A stretch of 48,899 bases of DNA from Acidimicrobiia bacterium (GTDB taxonomy: Bacteria; Actinomycetota; Acidimicrobiia; Acidimicrobiales; CAIXPF01): assembly GCA_009377505.1 (NCBI GenBank), contig WHTX01000003.1, positions 1-48,899 on the forward strand. Reading direction: 5' to 3'. This document shows, piece by piece, positions 33,650-41,384 of the stretch; the first letter of the stretch is position 1; every line of letters begins with the position of its first letter. The position numbers and the translations under genes were made by a program. The notes beneath the pieces were generated by a model. That model had not been told where the DNA came from and ran no database searches. It was given only the letters and a program-made list of their open reading frames with translations.

Positions 33650-34864
33650 TCACGGCCGGCGGCTCACCAGCACGCCCGCCGCCTCGAGGCGGTCGAGGTC
33701 CTCGGCGCCCAGGCCGAGCACCCGGGCGAGGACCTCCCGGTTGTGCTCGCCCTGGTAGGCGGGGCGGCCGCGGACGCCCACGTCGAGGCCGGAGAAGCGC
33801 AGGGGGGAGAAGGGCAGCAGGACGTCCCCGCCCGCCCCGTCGGCGACGGGGGCGAAGGCGCCGCGGGCCACGGCCCAGTCCTCCGCCGGGAGGTCGCCGA
33901 GGCGCTTGACCGCGCCGACGGCCACCCGTTCGCGGCCGACGAAGGCCTCGAAGGCGGGGAGGTCCGGGAACGACACGGCCCATTCCCGCACGATCTCGTC
34001 GATCTCCTCGATGTGGGACGCGCGCTCGTCGAGCGTGGTGAACCCGGGCTTCTCGAGGAGGTCGTCCCGTCCCATCAGGCGGCACATGGTGGGGAACGTG
34101 GCCGCCGGGTTGCCGGGCAGCTGGACGTGGGAGCCGTCGGCGAGGCGCACGATCGTGGCCCGTGCGGGGTTCACGATCGGGACCTCGTCGCCAGGCCCGC
34201 CGTTGGCCTCGATGGCGCTCCACTCCATGTGGGCCAGCATGGTCTCGGCCATGGAGACGTCGATGTGCTGGCCCTCACCCGTCCGCTCCCGCCAGAACAG
34301 GGCGGCGAGGACGGCGGACGTGGCCTGGGAGGCCACGGCGAAGTCGGCGTGGGACACCGGTTCGGGCATGGGGTCGATGCCCCGGGCCCGGGCGGCGAGG
34401 TCGAGCAGCCCGGCCTCGGCGTGCACGACCGGGGCGTAGGCCCGCCGCTGGGCCGCGGGGCCGTCCTGGCCGTAGCCCGAGATGGAGCAATAGACCAGTT
34501 CGGGCCGTTCGGCGCGCAGCTCGTCGGGCCCGAGGCCGAGGCGGGCCATCACCCCGGGACGGAAGTTCTCCACCACCACGTCGCTCGACAGGGCCAGCTC
34601 GCGGGCGATGCGGCGGCCCTCGGCCTGGCCGAGGTCGACGCAGATGCAGGACTTCCCGCAGTTGACCTGGCTGAAGTAGATTGAGATACCGGCACGGCGG
34701 GGCTTGATCTTGCGGGTCAGGTCGCCCTCGGGCGGCTCCAGCTTGATGACCTCGGCCCCGAGGTCGGCCAGCCAGCGCGTGCAGGCCGGCCCGGCCACCA
34801 CGCGACTGAAGTCGGCGATGCGCAGGCCCTCGAGCGGCCGTGGACGGTTGCCCAGTTCCCCCAT
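33650..34864 (-). CDS. CaiB/BaiF family (class III) CoA-transferase
   Basis: The 404-residue product is a second family III CoA-transferase and a close paralogue of that at 258-1472. They share RVVAGPACTRWLADLGAEV, VVENFRPGVMARLGLG, GYGQDGPAAQRRAYAPVVHA and the HAD motif with Asp174 as the predicted aspartyl-CoA residue. Differences lie mainly in the region after residue 50 (KIKPRRAGISIYFSQVNCGK) and in the C-terminal lobe. The open frame continues far upstream, but the ATG at 34864 gives the family start (LEGLRIADFSRVVAGP at residue 11). It diverges from the glyoxalase-like gene across about 40 bases. The substrate is unknown; possessing two paralogues hints at use of several branched or xenobiotic acids. 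Confidence 0.9.
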   Translation of the reverse strand: MGELGNRPRPLEGLRIADFSRVVAGPACTRWLADLGAEVIKLEPPEGDLTRKIKPRRAGISIYFSQVNCGKSCICVDLGQAEGRRIARELALSSDVVVENFRPGVMARLGLGPDELRAERPELVYCSISGYGQDGPAAQRRAYAPVVHAEAGLLDLAARARGIDPMPEPVSHADFAVASQATSAVLAALFWRERTGEGQHIDVSMAETMLAHMEWSAIEANGGPGDEVPIVNPARATIVRLADGSHVQLPGNPAATFPTMCRLMGRDDLLEKPGFTTLDERASHIEEIDEIVREWAVSFPDLPAFEAFVGRERVAVGAVKRLGDLPAEDWAVARGAFAPVADGAGGDVLLPFSPLRFSGLDVGVRGRPAYQGEHNREVLARVLGLGAEDLDRLEAAGVLVSRRP

Positions 34865-34906
34865 GGCGGCGCACGGTAGCCGAGCGCCGTGGCAGGCTTG
34901 CCGCCC

Positions 34907-35530
34907 ATGGCAGGCCTGCCCGTCGACCACATCGTCTACGCCGCCCGCGACCTCCCCGCCGCCGTCGAGGACCTCGCGGCTCAGCTCGGGGTGCGGGCAG
35001 CGCCAGGAGGCCAGCACGTCGGCCGGGGTACCCGCAACTTCCTGCTGTCCTTGGGCGACGGGCCCTACCTCGAGGTCATCGGGCCCGACCCGGACCAGCC
35101 CGAGCCGCCAGCGGCGCGACCCTTCGGCGTCGACACCCTCGCCGCCGACCACCTCGTCGGCTTCGCCGTGAAGTGCGCCGACATCCCAGGCGCCGTCGCC
35201 CGGTCGCGGGCCGGCGGCTACGACCCCGGCGACGAGCACGAGATGGCCCGGGCGACGCCGGACGGCGCGCTGCTCGAGTGGAAGCTCACGCTCGGGCCCG
35301 GGTTCGACGGGCTCGTCCCCTTCCTCATCGACTGGATGGCGACGCCGCACCCCTCGGCCACGAACCCCGGCGGGGCGACGCTCGTGGGGCTGCGGGGCGA
35401 GCACCCGGAGCCCGCCGGGGTGCGCGCCGCCCTCGACGCCCTCGGGGTCGAGCTCGACGTCGCCGAAGGGCCGGCACCAGCGCTGGTGGCCACCCTCGAC
35501 ACACCGAGGGGGCGGGTCGAGCTGCGCTGA
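34907..35530 (+). CDS. Glyoxalase-like (VOC-fold) protein
   Basis: The 207-residue product resembles the Glyoxalase_3 group of the vicinal-oxygen-chelate superfamily. PVDHIVYAARDLPAAVEDLA begins the first beta-alpha-beta unit, GTRNFLLSLGDGPYLEVIGP continues it, and TPDGALLEWKLTL supplies a strand carrying a possible metal-binding Glu. The second half (GGATLVGLRGEHPEPAGVRA, LVATLDTPRGRVEL) is a degenerate repeat. His in VDHIV and Glu in YLEVIGP are candidate metal ligands. Superfamily members include dioxygenases, isomerases and resistance proteins, so the reaction is open. The ATG at 34907 is chosen; an in-frame GTG at 34889 would add GLPPMA. The neighbouring divergent CoA-transferase shares its promoter region. 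Confidence 0.78.
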   Translation: MAGLPVDHIVYAARDLPAAVEDLAAQLGVRAAPGGQHVGRGTRNFLLSLGDGPYLEVIGPDPDQPEPPAARPFGVDTLAADHLVGFAVKCADIPGAVARSRAGGYDPGDEHEMARATPDGALLEWKLTLGPGFDGLVPFLIDWMATPHPSATNPGGATLVGLRGEHPEPAGVRAALDALGVELDVAEGPAPALVATLDTPRGRVELR

Positions 35531-35612
35531 GGGCGCGCGCGAGGGGGCCGGCCCTGCAGGCTGCCCCAACGCGTGCCGGCCGGGGCGGCCAGCGCTGCGT
35601 AACATCACCGTC

Positions 35613-35672
35613 ATGCGCACGGGCGTGTTCCTCTTCGGGGGCGTCGAGCACGTCCGGCCGCTGCTCGGATGA
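35613..35672 (+). pseudogene. Possible remnant of a luciferase-like gene 5' end
   Basis: An ATG at 35613 starts a 19-codon frame reading MRTGVFLFGGVEHVRPLLG, ended by TGA at 35670-35672. The first dozen residues strongly resemble the N-terminus of luciferase-like oxidoreductases (M-x-x-G-V-F-x-F-G-G-V-E). The rest is missing, so a deletion may have joined this start to the gene behind it. Its stop overlaps the ATG of the C26 gene (ATGA), so it could now act as a short coupled leader peptide. Confidence 0.3.
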
Positions 35673-36427
35673 GGCGCCCGCCCCGAGGGGCCCGTCCGCT
35701 CGTCGCCGTGACGGGACGGCCCACGAAGGCGGGCCAACCGTGGCGCGCTCGGGGCTTCGGCTCCCAGGCCCGTTATGCCGAAGCGCTCGACCGGGCCGGC
35801 GGCCTCGGCGCCGTGCTGCTGCCCGTGCCCACCTCGCCCGAGGACGCGGCGACAAGGATCGCCCCCTTCGCCGGGCTGCTGCTCAGCGGCGGGCCGGACG
35901 TCGAGCCCTCGCGCTACGGGGCCGAGGCCCACCCCGCCACCTACGGCGTGGACAGCGTGGTCGACAGCTTCGAGGAGGCCCTGCTCGTCGCTGCGCTGGC
36001 TCGCCGTGTGCCCGTCCTCGCCATCTGCCGTGGCCTCCAGGTGCTCAACGTGGCCTTCGGCGGGACCCTCCACCAGCACCTCGACGACGCCGAGCTGCCG
36101 GGCCACCGCGGCGCCCAGCAGGGCGAGGGCGGCAGCGTGGTGGTCGAGGTCGTCGCCGGGTCGCGCCTGGCGGGGGCGCTGGGGACGACGACGCTGCGCT
36201 CGGCCTGTTTCCACCACCAGGCCGTCGACCGCCTCGGTGGCGGCCTCGTCGCGACCGCTCGCTCGGCCGACGGGGTGGTGGAGGGGCTCGAGCTGGTCGA
36301 CGGCGAGGGCTGGCTGGTGGCCGTGCAGTGGCACCCCGAGGAGCTCGCCGCCGAGGGCGGCCCGCACCACGCGCTCTTCGAGGCCTTCGTCGCCGCCTGC
36401 GCCGGCCCTCAACCCCGCTTCGACTAG
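35669..36427 (+). CDS. Gamma-glutamyl-gamma-aminobutyrate hydrolase family protein (peptidase C26)
   Basis: The 252-residue product has the class I glutamine-amidotransferase fold used by PuuD-like hydrolases, which release GABA from gamma-glutamyl-GABA in putrescine breakdown. FAGLLLSGGPDVEPSRYG, VPVLAICRGLQVLNVAFGG with nucleophile Cys120, CFHHQAVDRLG and VAVQWHPEELAAEGG with His222 and Glu224 complete the catalytic triad. PuuD proteins are about 250 residues, so length fits. ATG 35669 overlaps the stop of a 19-codon frame; no other start gives the fold. A class III aminotransferase of the kind used on putrescine or GABA lies at 37984, but about 1.5 kb away and with an unrelated gene between, so a joint pathway is only a suggestion. 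Confidence 0.88.
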   Translation: MRRPPRGARPLVAVTGRPTKAGQPWRARGFGSQARYAEALDRAGGLGAVLLPVPTSPEDAATRIAPFAGLLLSGGPDVEPSRYGAEAHPATYGVDSVVDSFEEALLVAALARRVPVLAICRGLQVLNVAFGGTLHQHLDDAELPGHRGAQQGEGGSVVVEVVAGSRLAGALGTTTLRSACFHHQAVDRLGGGLVATARSADGVVEGLELVDGEGWLVAVQWHPEELAAEGGPHHALFEAFVAACAGPQPRFD

Positions 36428-36904
36428 TTCGAGCTCGATGGGCCCGGTTGGAGCGGCCCGTCGCAGGGGGTGGGTGCTCGGCCCCGGTCTTGGGCATTGC
36501 TCCGGTGGCGAAATGCCCCGTGCGGGCACGGCGTGCCTGTGGGGACGCGGGGGCGCGGCCCGAGCGGGGCCGGGCCGGTGGCCGCGCCCGCCGCGGCCCG
36601 GCGCGCTCTGGGCTGCCCTCCGTGCCAGCCCGCGTCGCAGATGGCAGCGGAGCACGCAGGTCTCCGCCTCCTCGGCTGCCCTCCCTGGTGGCGGGGGGGA
36701 CTCGGGCGGCTCGGTACGGGCCGGCCCTCGGGCGAGCCCGGCCACGCCTGGCGGCACCACCTGACCAGCGCGCCCGCCCGCCATCTCATCACCGGAGCAA
36801 CGGCCATGGACACCGCGAGGTCCCGTGCCTTGCGCGAGGCGGCGGGCCGTCGAGGCAGACACACCGCTCAACCGTCTACCGCTGTAGTTCCAGGCAGGAC
36901 GGCA
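36428..36904. other. 477-base convergent spacer, hairpin near the left end
   Basis: No credible gene is seen; the open frames here are low-complexity Arg/Pro/Ala strings typical of GC-rich noncoding DNA. GGGCATT at 36492-36498 pairs with AATGCCC at 36512-36518 around a 13-base loop, about 65 bases after the C26 gene stop, and could be its terminator. The rest up to the acyltransferase stop shows nothing I can name. Confidence 0.45.
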
Positions 36905-37549
36905 CTAGCCCTGGGGCTCGGCCGCCGGTCCGGCGCCGGCAGGCGAGCGCGGGTCGCGCTCGCCGACCACGCGGGCCGGGCTGCCGACAGCCACGCTGTT
37001 GTCAGGCAGGTCTCGGGTCACGATCGAGCCGGCGCCCACGGCGACGTGGCGGCCGATGCTCACGCCGGGCAGCACGACCACGCCGGTGCCCAGCCACGAA
37101 CCCGCGCCCACGCGGACGGGGGCCTCGAGGGCGGCCTGGCGGCCGATGGGCAGGTCGGGCTCGGCGCGGGAGTGGTTCTGGTCGGTGAGGTAGACGTTCG
37201 GGCCGGTGTACACATCGTCCTCGATGACGATCGACCAGTGGCCGACGATGGTCGAGCCCCGACCGATGACGCAGCGGTCCCCGATGGACACGACGTCGTC
37301 GGACACGAGCGCCTGGCCAGGGACCATGCCGGCGGAGAGGCTGACGAAAGGCCCGATCAGCGTGCCCCGCCCGATGCGGATGCCGGCCTCGCCGTAGAGG
37401 GCCGCCCAGGGGAAGCAGATCAGGCTGCCCTCGCCGAAGGCGGCGAAGCGCCTGGAGCGGCGGGTGGCGTCGGTGATGGACACCGCCACCCCGGCGCTGT
37501 CCCAGACGCGGTGGGCCAGGTCGACGAACGCCGTCCTCGGCCCGCGCAT
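36905..37549 (-). CDS. Left-handed beta-helix (hexapeptide) acyltransferase
   Basis: The 214-residue product is built largely of hexapeptide repeats ([LIV]-G-x4) forming a left-handed beta helix: YGEAGIRIGRGTLIGPFVSL, DDVVSIGDRCVIGRGSTIVG, VIEDDVYTGPNVYLTDQNHS and LGTGVVVLPGVSIGRHVAVG. The conserved NHSRAEPDLPIG has the likely catalytic His. The end reads GAGSIVTRDLPDNSVAVGSP, then ARVVGERD, as in maltose/galactoside-type and polysaccharide O-acetyltransferases. It acts in the cytoplasm, normally as a trimer, using acetyl-CoA; the acceptor is probably a surface sugar. ATG 37549 is chosen because the frame further upstream runs through a terminator hairpin (37590-37623). Expression is probably controlled by that leader. 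Confidence 0.88.
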   Translation of the reverse strand: MRGPRTAFVDLAHRVWDSAGVAVSITDATRRSRRFAAFGEGSLICFPWAALYGEAGIRIGRGTLIGPFVSLSAGMVPGQALVSDDVVSIGDRCVIGRGSTIVGHWSIVIEDDVYTGPNVYLTDQNHSRAEPDLPIGRQAALEAPVRVGAGSWLGTGVVVLPGVSIGRHVAVGAGSIVTRDLPDNSVAVGSPARVVGERDPRSPAGAGPAAEPQG

Positions 37550-37589
37550 GAGGCACGGTACCAGCGCGCCTCGCTGGGGTACCCGGCGG

Positions 37590-37669
37590 AAAAAGAGCAC
37601 CGGCGCCCCGAGGGGCGCCGGTGGCGACTGGTTGTGGGCCCTCTCCCCCCGGCTGAGGGTTCCACAACC
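37590..37669 (-). promoter_or_regulatory. Leader hairpins with intrinsic terminator ahead of acyltransferase gene
   Basis: Read on the minus strand, GGTTGTGG (37669-37662) pairs with CCACAACC (37637-37630) with an inner CCCTC/GAGGG pairing. Then CACCGGCGCCCC and GGGGCGCCGGTG (37623-37598) form a perfect 12-bp stem with a 2-base loop, followed by CTC and five T (37594-37590). This is a textbook rho-independent terminator placed before, not after, a gene. It either ends a small RNA or acts as an attenuator in the acyltransferase leader. I cannot match it to a known riboswitch class. Confidence 0.6.
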
Positions 37670-37780
37670 CGTGAGCGAACAGTCTGACCAGGTGAAACGG
37701 CCCGCTATGCTGACGGTCACAGTAGTGCCGGGCGCCACAGGTGTCAAGGCGTCGGCCTCGGCGGCGAAGGTGGGCCTCGT

Positions 37781-37858
37781 TCAGCTCCGCCGGCTGCGGA
37801 CCGCGGCGAGGACCACGAGGGCCAGGCCGGCGACGGCGACGAGGGCGAGGAGGAACAC
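37781..37858 (-). CDS. Possible 25-residue membrane microprotein
   Basis: A GTG at 37858 opens a frame reading MFLLALVAVAGLALVVLAAV, then RSRRS and a stop. This would be a single membrane span with a basic cytoplasmic tail. The TAG at 37868-37870 just upstream limits the start. No Shine-Dalgarno is visible and the DNA is a simple GCGACG-type repetition that would encode L/A/V by chance, so this is weak. Confidence 0.2.
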   Translation of the reverse strand: MFLLALVAVAGLALVVLAAVRSRRS

Positions 37859-37983
37859 GCCACGACGCTAGGCCAGCGCCGGGCGCCGTCCCCAGCCACC
37901 CGGGCGACGCCTGGACGGCGGAGGGGTAGGGTCGGCCCAGGACGCCGGCGCGACGCGTGCCGCGAAATCGGAGGGGGCCGTCC

Positions 37984-39201
37984 ATGGCGTTGTCACCGTT
38001 CCTGCACCCGTTCGCCCAGCCCGCCAAGCCCGCCTCGGGCTTCACCACGCTGGTCGGGGGCGAAGGCTCCGTGGTCTGGGACGACAAGGGGCGGCGCTAC
38101 ATCGACGCCATGGCCAGCCTCTGGTACTGCAACGCCGGCCACGGCGAGCAGCGCATCATCGACGCCATCAGCGCCCAGCTGCAGAGCCTGGCCACCTACA
38201 ACACCTTCGACCCGTGGACGAACGAGCCCACCGAGCGCCTCGCCGCCCAGATCGTCGAGGTGGCGCCGATGCCCGGCTCGCGGGTGTTCTTCACCTGCTC
38301 GGGCTCGGAGGCCGTGGACAGCGCCCTCAAGCTGGCGCACCTGACGCACTTCCTCGAAGGCCACCCCGAGCGCCAGCTCGTCGCCTCCCGGGAGCAGGGC
38401 TACCACGGCGTCGCCTACGGGGGAACCTCGGCCCAGGGCATCCCTGCCAACAAGGAAGGGTGGGGCGAGCTGGTGCCCGGCTTCGTCCACCTGCCCACCA
38501 ACGACATCGAGGCCGCGTCCCGGGCCTTCGCCGAGCACGGCGACCGCATCGGCACCGTCATCGCCGAGCCGGTGCAGGGCGCGGGCGGGGTGATCCCCCC
38601 CGCGCCCGGCTACCTGGCCGGCCTGCGGCGCCTCTGCGACGACCACGGCACCCTGCTCATCATGGACGAGGTCATCTGCGCCTGGGGCCGGCTCGGGCAG
38701 TGGTTCGGCTCCCAGCACTACGGGGTCGAGCCCGACCTCGTGACCTTCGCCAAGGGCGTCACCTCCGGCTACGTGCCCCTCGGCGGCGTGGTCGTCGGCG
38801 GGCGGGCCCGGGCCGCGCTCGAGTCCGACCCCACGTACCTGCTGCGCCACGGCCACACCTACTCGGGCCATCCCACCTGCACCGCGGCCGGTGTGGCCAC
38901 CCTCGAGCTCTACAAGACCGACGGGCTGATCGAGCGGTCGGTCACCGTGGGCAAGCTCCTGGCCGACGGGCTCGGGGCCCTCGCGGACGACGGCATCATC
39001 GCCGGCGCCCGGGGCGAGGGGGCCGTCTGGGCGGCGGAGCTGCACGAGGGCGTCGACAGCACCGCCGTGCGCAATCGCATGCTCGAGGCCGGTGTGATCG
39101 CCCGGCCCCTCGCCGACGCGGTCGCGTTCTGCCCGCCCCTGGTCATAACCGAGGCCGAGATCGCCCGCTGCATCGACGCCCTCGCCGGGGCCGTGCGCTG
39201 A
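37984..39201 (+). CDS. Class III PLP-dependent aminotransferase
   Basis: The 405-residue product is a fold-type I aminotransferase of class III, the group of omega-amino-acid:pyruvate, putrescine and GABA transaminases. It has SGFTTLVGGEGSVVWDDKGR, FFTCSGSEAVDSALKLA, YHGVAYGGTSAQG, VIAEPVQGAGGVIPPAPGYL, LIMDEVICAWGRLGQWFG (PLP-binding Asp) and VTFAKGVTSGYVPLGGVVVG with Lys257 as the Schiff-base lysine. The substrate is probably an omega-amine, but beta-alanine, taurine or diamine use cannot be told apart. A strong GGAGGGGG lies nine bases before the ATG at 37984, so the start is secure over the GTG at 37957. It is followed by the LysM lipoprotein gene on the same strand, with no functional tie. 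Confidence 0.93.
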   Translation: MALSPFLHPFAQPAKPASGFTTLVGGEGSVVWDDKGRRYIDAMASLWYCNAGHGEQRIIDAISAQLQSLATYNTFDPWTNEPTERLAAQIVEVAPMPGSRVFFTCSGSEAVDSALKLAHLTHFLEGHPERQLVASREQGYHGVAYGGTSAQGIPANKEGWGELVPGFVHLPTNDIEAASRAFAEHGDRIGTVIAEPVQGAGGVIPPAPGYLAGLRRLCDDHGTLLIMDEVICAWGRLGQWFGSQHYGVEPDLVTFAKGVTSGYVPLGGVVVGGRARAALESDPTYLLRHGHTYSGHPTCTAAGVATLELYKTDGLIERSVTVGKLLADGLGALADDGIIAGARGEGAVWAAELHEGVDSTAVRNRMLEAGVIARPLADAVAFCPPLVITEAEIARCIDALAGAVR

Positions 39202-39313
39202 GCGGACGGGGCCTGGGCGGCCGGCCTCGCCGGCGCCGGGCGGGGCGGTGGTGGGCCGGGGCCGGGTCGGGCGGTCCACCAGGATGGCGGGGAGCTGGGC
39301 GATACTGGCGGGG

Positions 39314-39694
39314 GTGGGATGGCGGAGACAGCGGTCGCGACACAGGGCCCTGGCGGGCGTCGCCCTCTTGGCCGTTCCTGGCGCGGCCGCGGGCTGCCGG
39401 GAGGACGCGCCGGCTGCCCAACCGCCGGTGACGGTGACGATCGAGACGACCACCATCCCCACCGCGCCGCCGTCGGCCCCGCCGCCCTCGACGACGTCTA
39501 CGACGGTGGCCGGAGTGGCCTACGTGGTGGTCAGCGGCGACACCGTCTCGGGCATCGCCGCCCGGTTCGGCGTCAGCGTTGCCGCCATCATCAGCGCCAA
39601 CCCCATCGCCGACCCGAGCGTGCTCAGCATCGGCCAGACGCTGATCGTGCCGGCCGCGCAAGGTGCCACGACCACCACGCTGCCCACGCAGTAG
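39314..39694 (+). CDS. LysM-domain lipoprotein
   Basis: The 126-residue product has a basic n-region (MGWRRQRSRHR), a hydrophobic core and a lipobox-like end (ALLAVPGAAAGC, Cys28). A Pro/Thr-rich spacer (PPVTVTIETTTIPTAPPSAP) is followed by one LysM domain (AYVVVSGDTVSGIAARFGVS, ANPIADPSVLSIGQTLIVPA) and a short Thr-rich tail. LysM binds peptidoglycan N-acetylglucosamine, so this is a cell-envelope anchor. Several in-frame starts exist: the GTG at 39314 gives the best signal peptide, while ATG 39284 and GTG 39248 would lengthen it. Expression is probably independent of the aminotransferase gene 112 bases before it. The next gene, Ppx/GppA, begins 51 bases after its stop. Confidence 0.8.
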   Translation: MGWRRQRSRHRALAGVALLAVPGAAAGCREDAPAAQPPVTVTIETTTIPTAPPSAPPPSTTSTTVAGVAYVVVSGDTVSGIAARFGVSVAAIISANPIADPSVLSIGQTLIVPAAQGATTTTLPTQ

Positions 39695-39745
39695 CCAGTA
39701 GGACGGCTGCGGGGCGGGAACCCCTCGACGGGTAGCCTTGGCGCC

Positions 39746-41326
39746 GTGAGCGGCACCCCAGCCGAAGCCGGCCCCCCGGCGGCGAACGACGTGCTCGCGG
39801 CCGTGGACATCGGCACGAACAGCTTCCACCTGGTGGTGGCGCGCATCCTGGCCAACGGGCGCTTCGAGGTGCTCGACACCGAGAAGGAGATGGTCCGGCT
39901 CGGCTCGGGCTCGGGCGACATGAAGCACCTCGAGCCCGAGGCCATGGATCGGGGCATCGCCTGCCTGCGCCGGTTCCGCCAGGTGGCGGACATCCACCGA
40001 GCCACGTTGCGGGCCGTCGCCACCTCGGCCGTGCGCGAGGCCGAGAACCAGGCCGAGTTCATCGAGCGCTGCCACGACGAAGCCGGCGTGGCCGTGGAGG
40101 TGGTCAGCGGGGTCGAGGAGGCGCGGCTCATCCACCTCGGTGTGCTGCAGGCGCTGTCCGTCTACGACAAGCAACTGCTGCTCGTCGACATCGGTGGCGG
40201 GTCGACGGAGTTCCTGGTGGGCAAGGCCGACGAGATGCTGTGGGCCCGCAGCCTCAAGCTCGGCGCGATCCGGCTGACGGAGCGGTTCTTCGCTGACGGC
40301 CGCACGAGCGCCAAGCGCGCCGCCCGGTGCCGGGACTACGTCCGCTCCTTCCTCGCCGCCTCCGTGGGCGAGGCCGTGGCCCACGGCTTCGACGTGGCCG
40401 TCGGCTCCTCGGGCACCATCGAGGCCATCGTGTCCCTGGTCGTCAACCGCCGCACCGGGCAGTCGCCGCACAGCCTCAACGGGGCCAAGGTCACCGCCGC
40501 CGAGGTGGACGACGCCGTCGAGGCGATCCTCGCCGCGGGGCCGGACGGGCGGGCACGGCTACCCGGCGTCGAGGCCCGGCGCGCCGACATCCTGCCGGCG
40601 GGGGCGCTGCTGCTGCAGACCGTGGTGCAGGAGCTGGCCATCGCCGAGCTCACCTTCTCCGCCTACGCGCTGCGGGAGGGGGCGCTGCTCGACCATGCCC
40701 GCAGCCGGGGGCCGAGCGGTGACCACCACCTCTCCGACCTGCGCCGCTCCTCGGTCGAGCACCTGCTCGACCGCTTCGAGGAGGACCGGGCGCATGCCCG
40801 CTGGAGCACCGAGCTCGCCGTGCAGGTCTTCCTCCAGACCCGGGGCCTGCACCGCCGGGGCGACGAGTGCCTGGACGCGCTCGAGGCCGGCGGCCTGCTC
40901 GCCAACATCGGCCGGGCCGTCGCCTACGACGCCCACCACAAGCACTCGTACTACCTGATCCGCCACAGCGAGCAGTTGACCGGCTTCACGAGCCGTGAGA
41001 TCGAGCTGATCGCCCAGGTCGCCCGCTACCACCGCAAGAGCGGGCCCAAGCTGAAGCACCCCGAGCACGCGGCACTGGCGGCCGACGACCAGCAGGTCGT
41101 GGCGCTGCTCGCCGGCGTGCTGCGGGTCGGCATCGGGCTCGACCGCAGCCAGCGCCAGGCGGTGGAGGCGGTGCGCTGCCACTGGGACCCCGAGGCTGAG
41201 ACGCTCATCGTCGTGGCCCGTGTGGCGCCGGGGGCGGACGCCTCCCTGGAGCTGTACGCCGCCGATGCCCGCAAGGACCTGCTGGAAGAGGCCCTCGGGA
41301 CGCGCGTGCGCATCGTCGCCAGCTGA
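39746..41326 (+). CDS. Ppx/GppA-family phosphatase
   Basis: The 526-residue product is a member of the ASKHA-fold exopolyphosphatase/guanosine-pentaphosphate phosphatase family, which hydrolyses polyphosphate or pppGpp. VLAAVDIGTNSFHLVVARIL (residues 16-35) is the phosphate-1 loop. RAVATSAVREAENQAEFIER and LLVDIGGGSTEFLVGKADEM (phosphate-2 loop, with catalytic Glu in VEVVSGVEEARLIHLG before it) follow. The C-terminal 200 residues form an HD-like helical domain (HLLDRFEEDRAHARWSTELA, GLLANIGRAVAYDAHHKHSY, EIELIAQVARYHRKSGPKL). The GTG at 39746 is the only start that keeps the first strand. Its 3' end abuts the 15-bp tandem repeats shared with the convergent phosphotransferase gene. Confidence 0.95.
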   Translation: MSGTPAEAGPPAANDVLAAVDIGTNSFHLVVARILANGRFEVLDTEKEMVRLGSGSGDMKHLEPEAMDRGIACLRRFRQVADIHRATLRAVATSAVREAENQAEFIERCHDEAGVAVEVVSGVEEARLIHLGVLQALSVYDKQLLLVDIGGGSTEFLVGKADEMLWARSLKLGAIRLTERFFADGRTSAKRAARCRDYVRSFLAASVGEAVAHGFDVAVGSSGTIEAIVSLVVNRRTGQSPHSLNGAKVTAAEVDDAVEAILAAGPDGRARLPGVEARRADILPAGALLLQTVVQELAIAELTFSAYALREGALLDHARSRGPSGDHHLSDLRRSSVEHLLDRFEEDRAHARWSTELAVQVFLQTRGLHRRGDECLDALEAGGLLANIGRAVAYDAHHKHSYYLIRHSEQLTGFTSREIELIAQVARYHRKSGPKLKHPEHAALAADDQQVVALLAGVLRVGIGLDRSQRQAVEAVRCHWDPEAETLIVVARVAPGADASLELYAADARKDLLEEALGTRVRIVAS

Positions 41327-41384
41327 CAGCCGGTCCTTGGCTCAGCCCGTCTTGGCTCAGCCGGTCTTGGCTCAGCCGGTCTTG
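41327..41384. repeat. 15-bp tandem repeat containing stop codons
   Basis: CAGCCGGTCTTGGCT repeats about three and a half times with small changes, the first copy being one base longer. The array directly follows the Ppx/GppA stop. Read on the minus strand each unit is AAG-ACC-GGC-TGA-GCC, that is Lys-Thr-Gly-stop-Ala, and the last unit is the true C-terminus of the phosphotransferase gene. The rest are extra in-frame copies of that tail and stop. Confidence 0.8.

Larger units (their letters stand above)
37550..37983. other. Divergent spacer with a structured leader
   Basis: This 434-base spacer separates the acyltransferase gene (minus) and the aminotransferase gene (plus). On the left it holds the hairpin and terminator pair at 37590-37669. 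On the right, 37781-37858 minus encodes a very short hydrophobic peptide of doubtful reality. A weak plus-strand promoter can be drawn as CTGACC at about 37684 and TATGCT at about 37706 with a 16-base spacer. The aminotransferase has a strong GGAGGGGG ribosome site at about 37968-37975. Confidence 0.4.

Noticed and set aside
36428..36904. Extra gene in the spacer
   Set aside because: All frames are low-complexity Arg/Pro/Ala strings without motifs or a ribosome site.
37630..37669. 6C RNA
   Set aside because: The plus-strand loop has six C, but only one such hairpin is present; the known motif has two, and the terminator points the other way.
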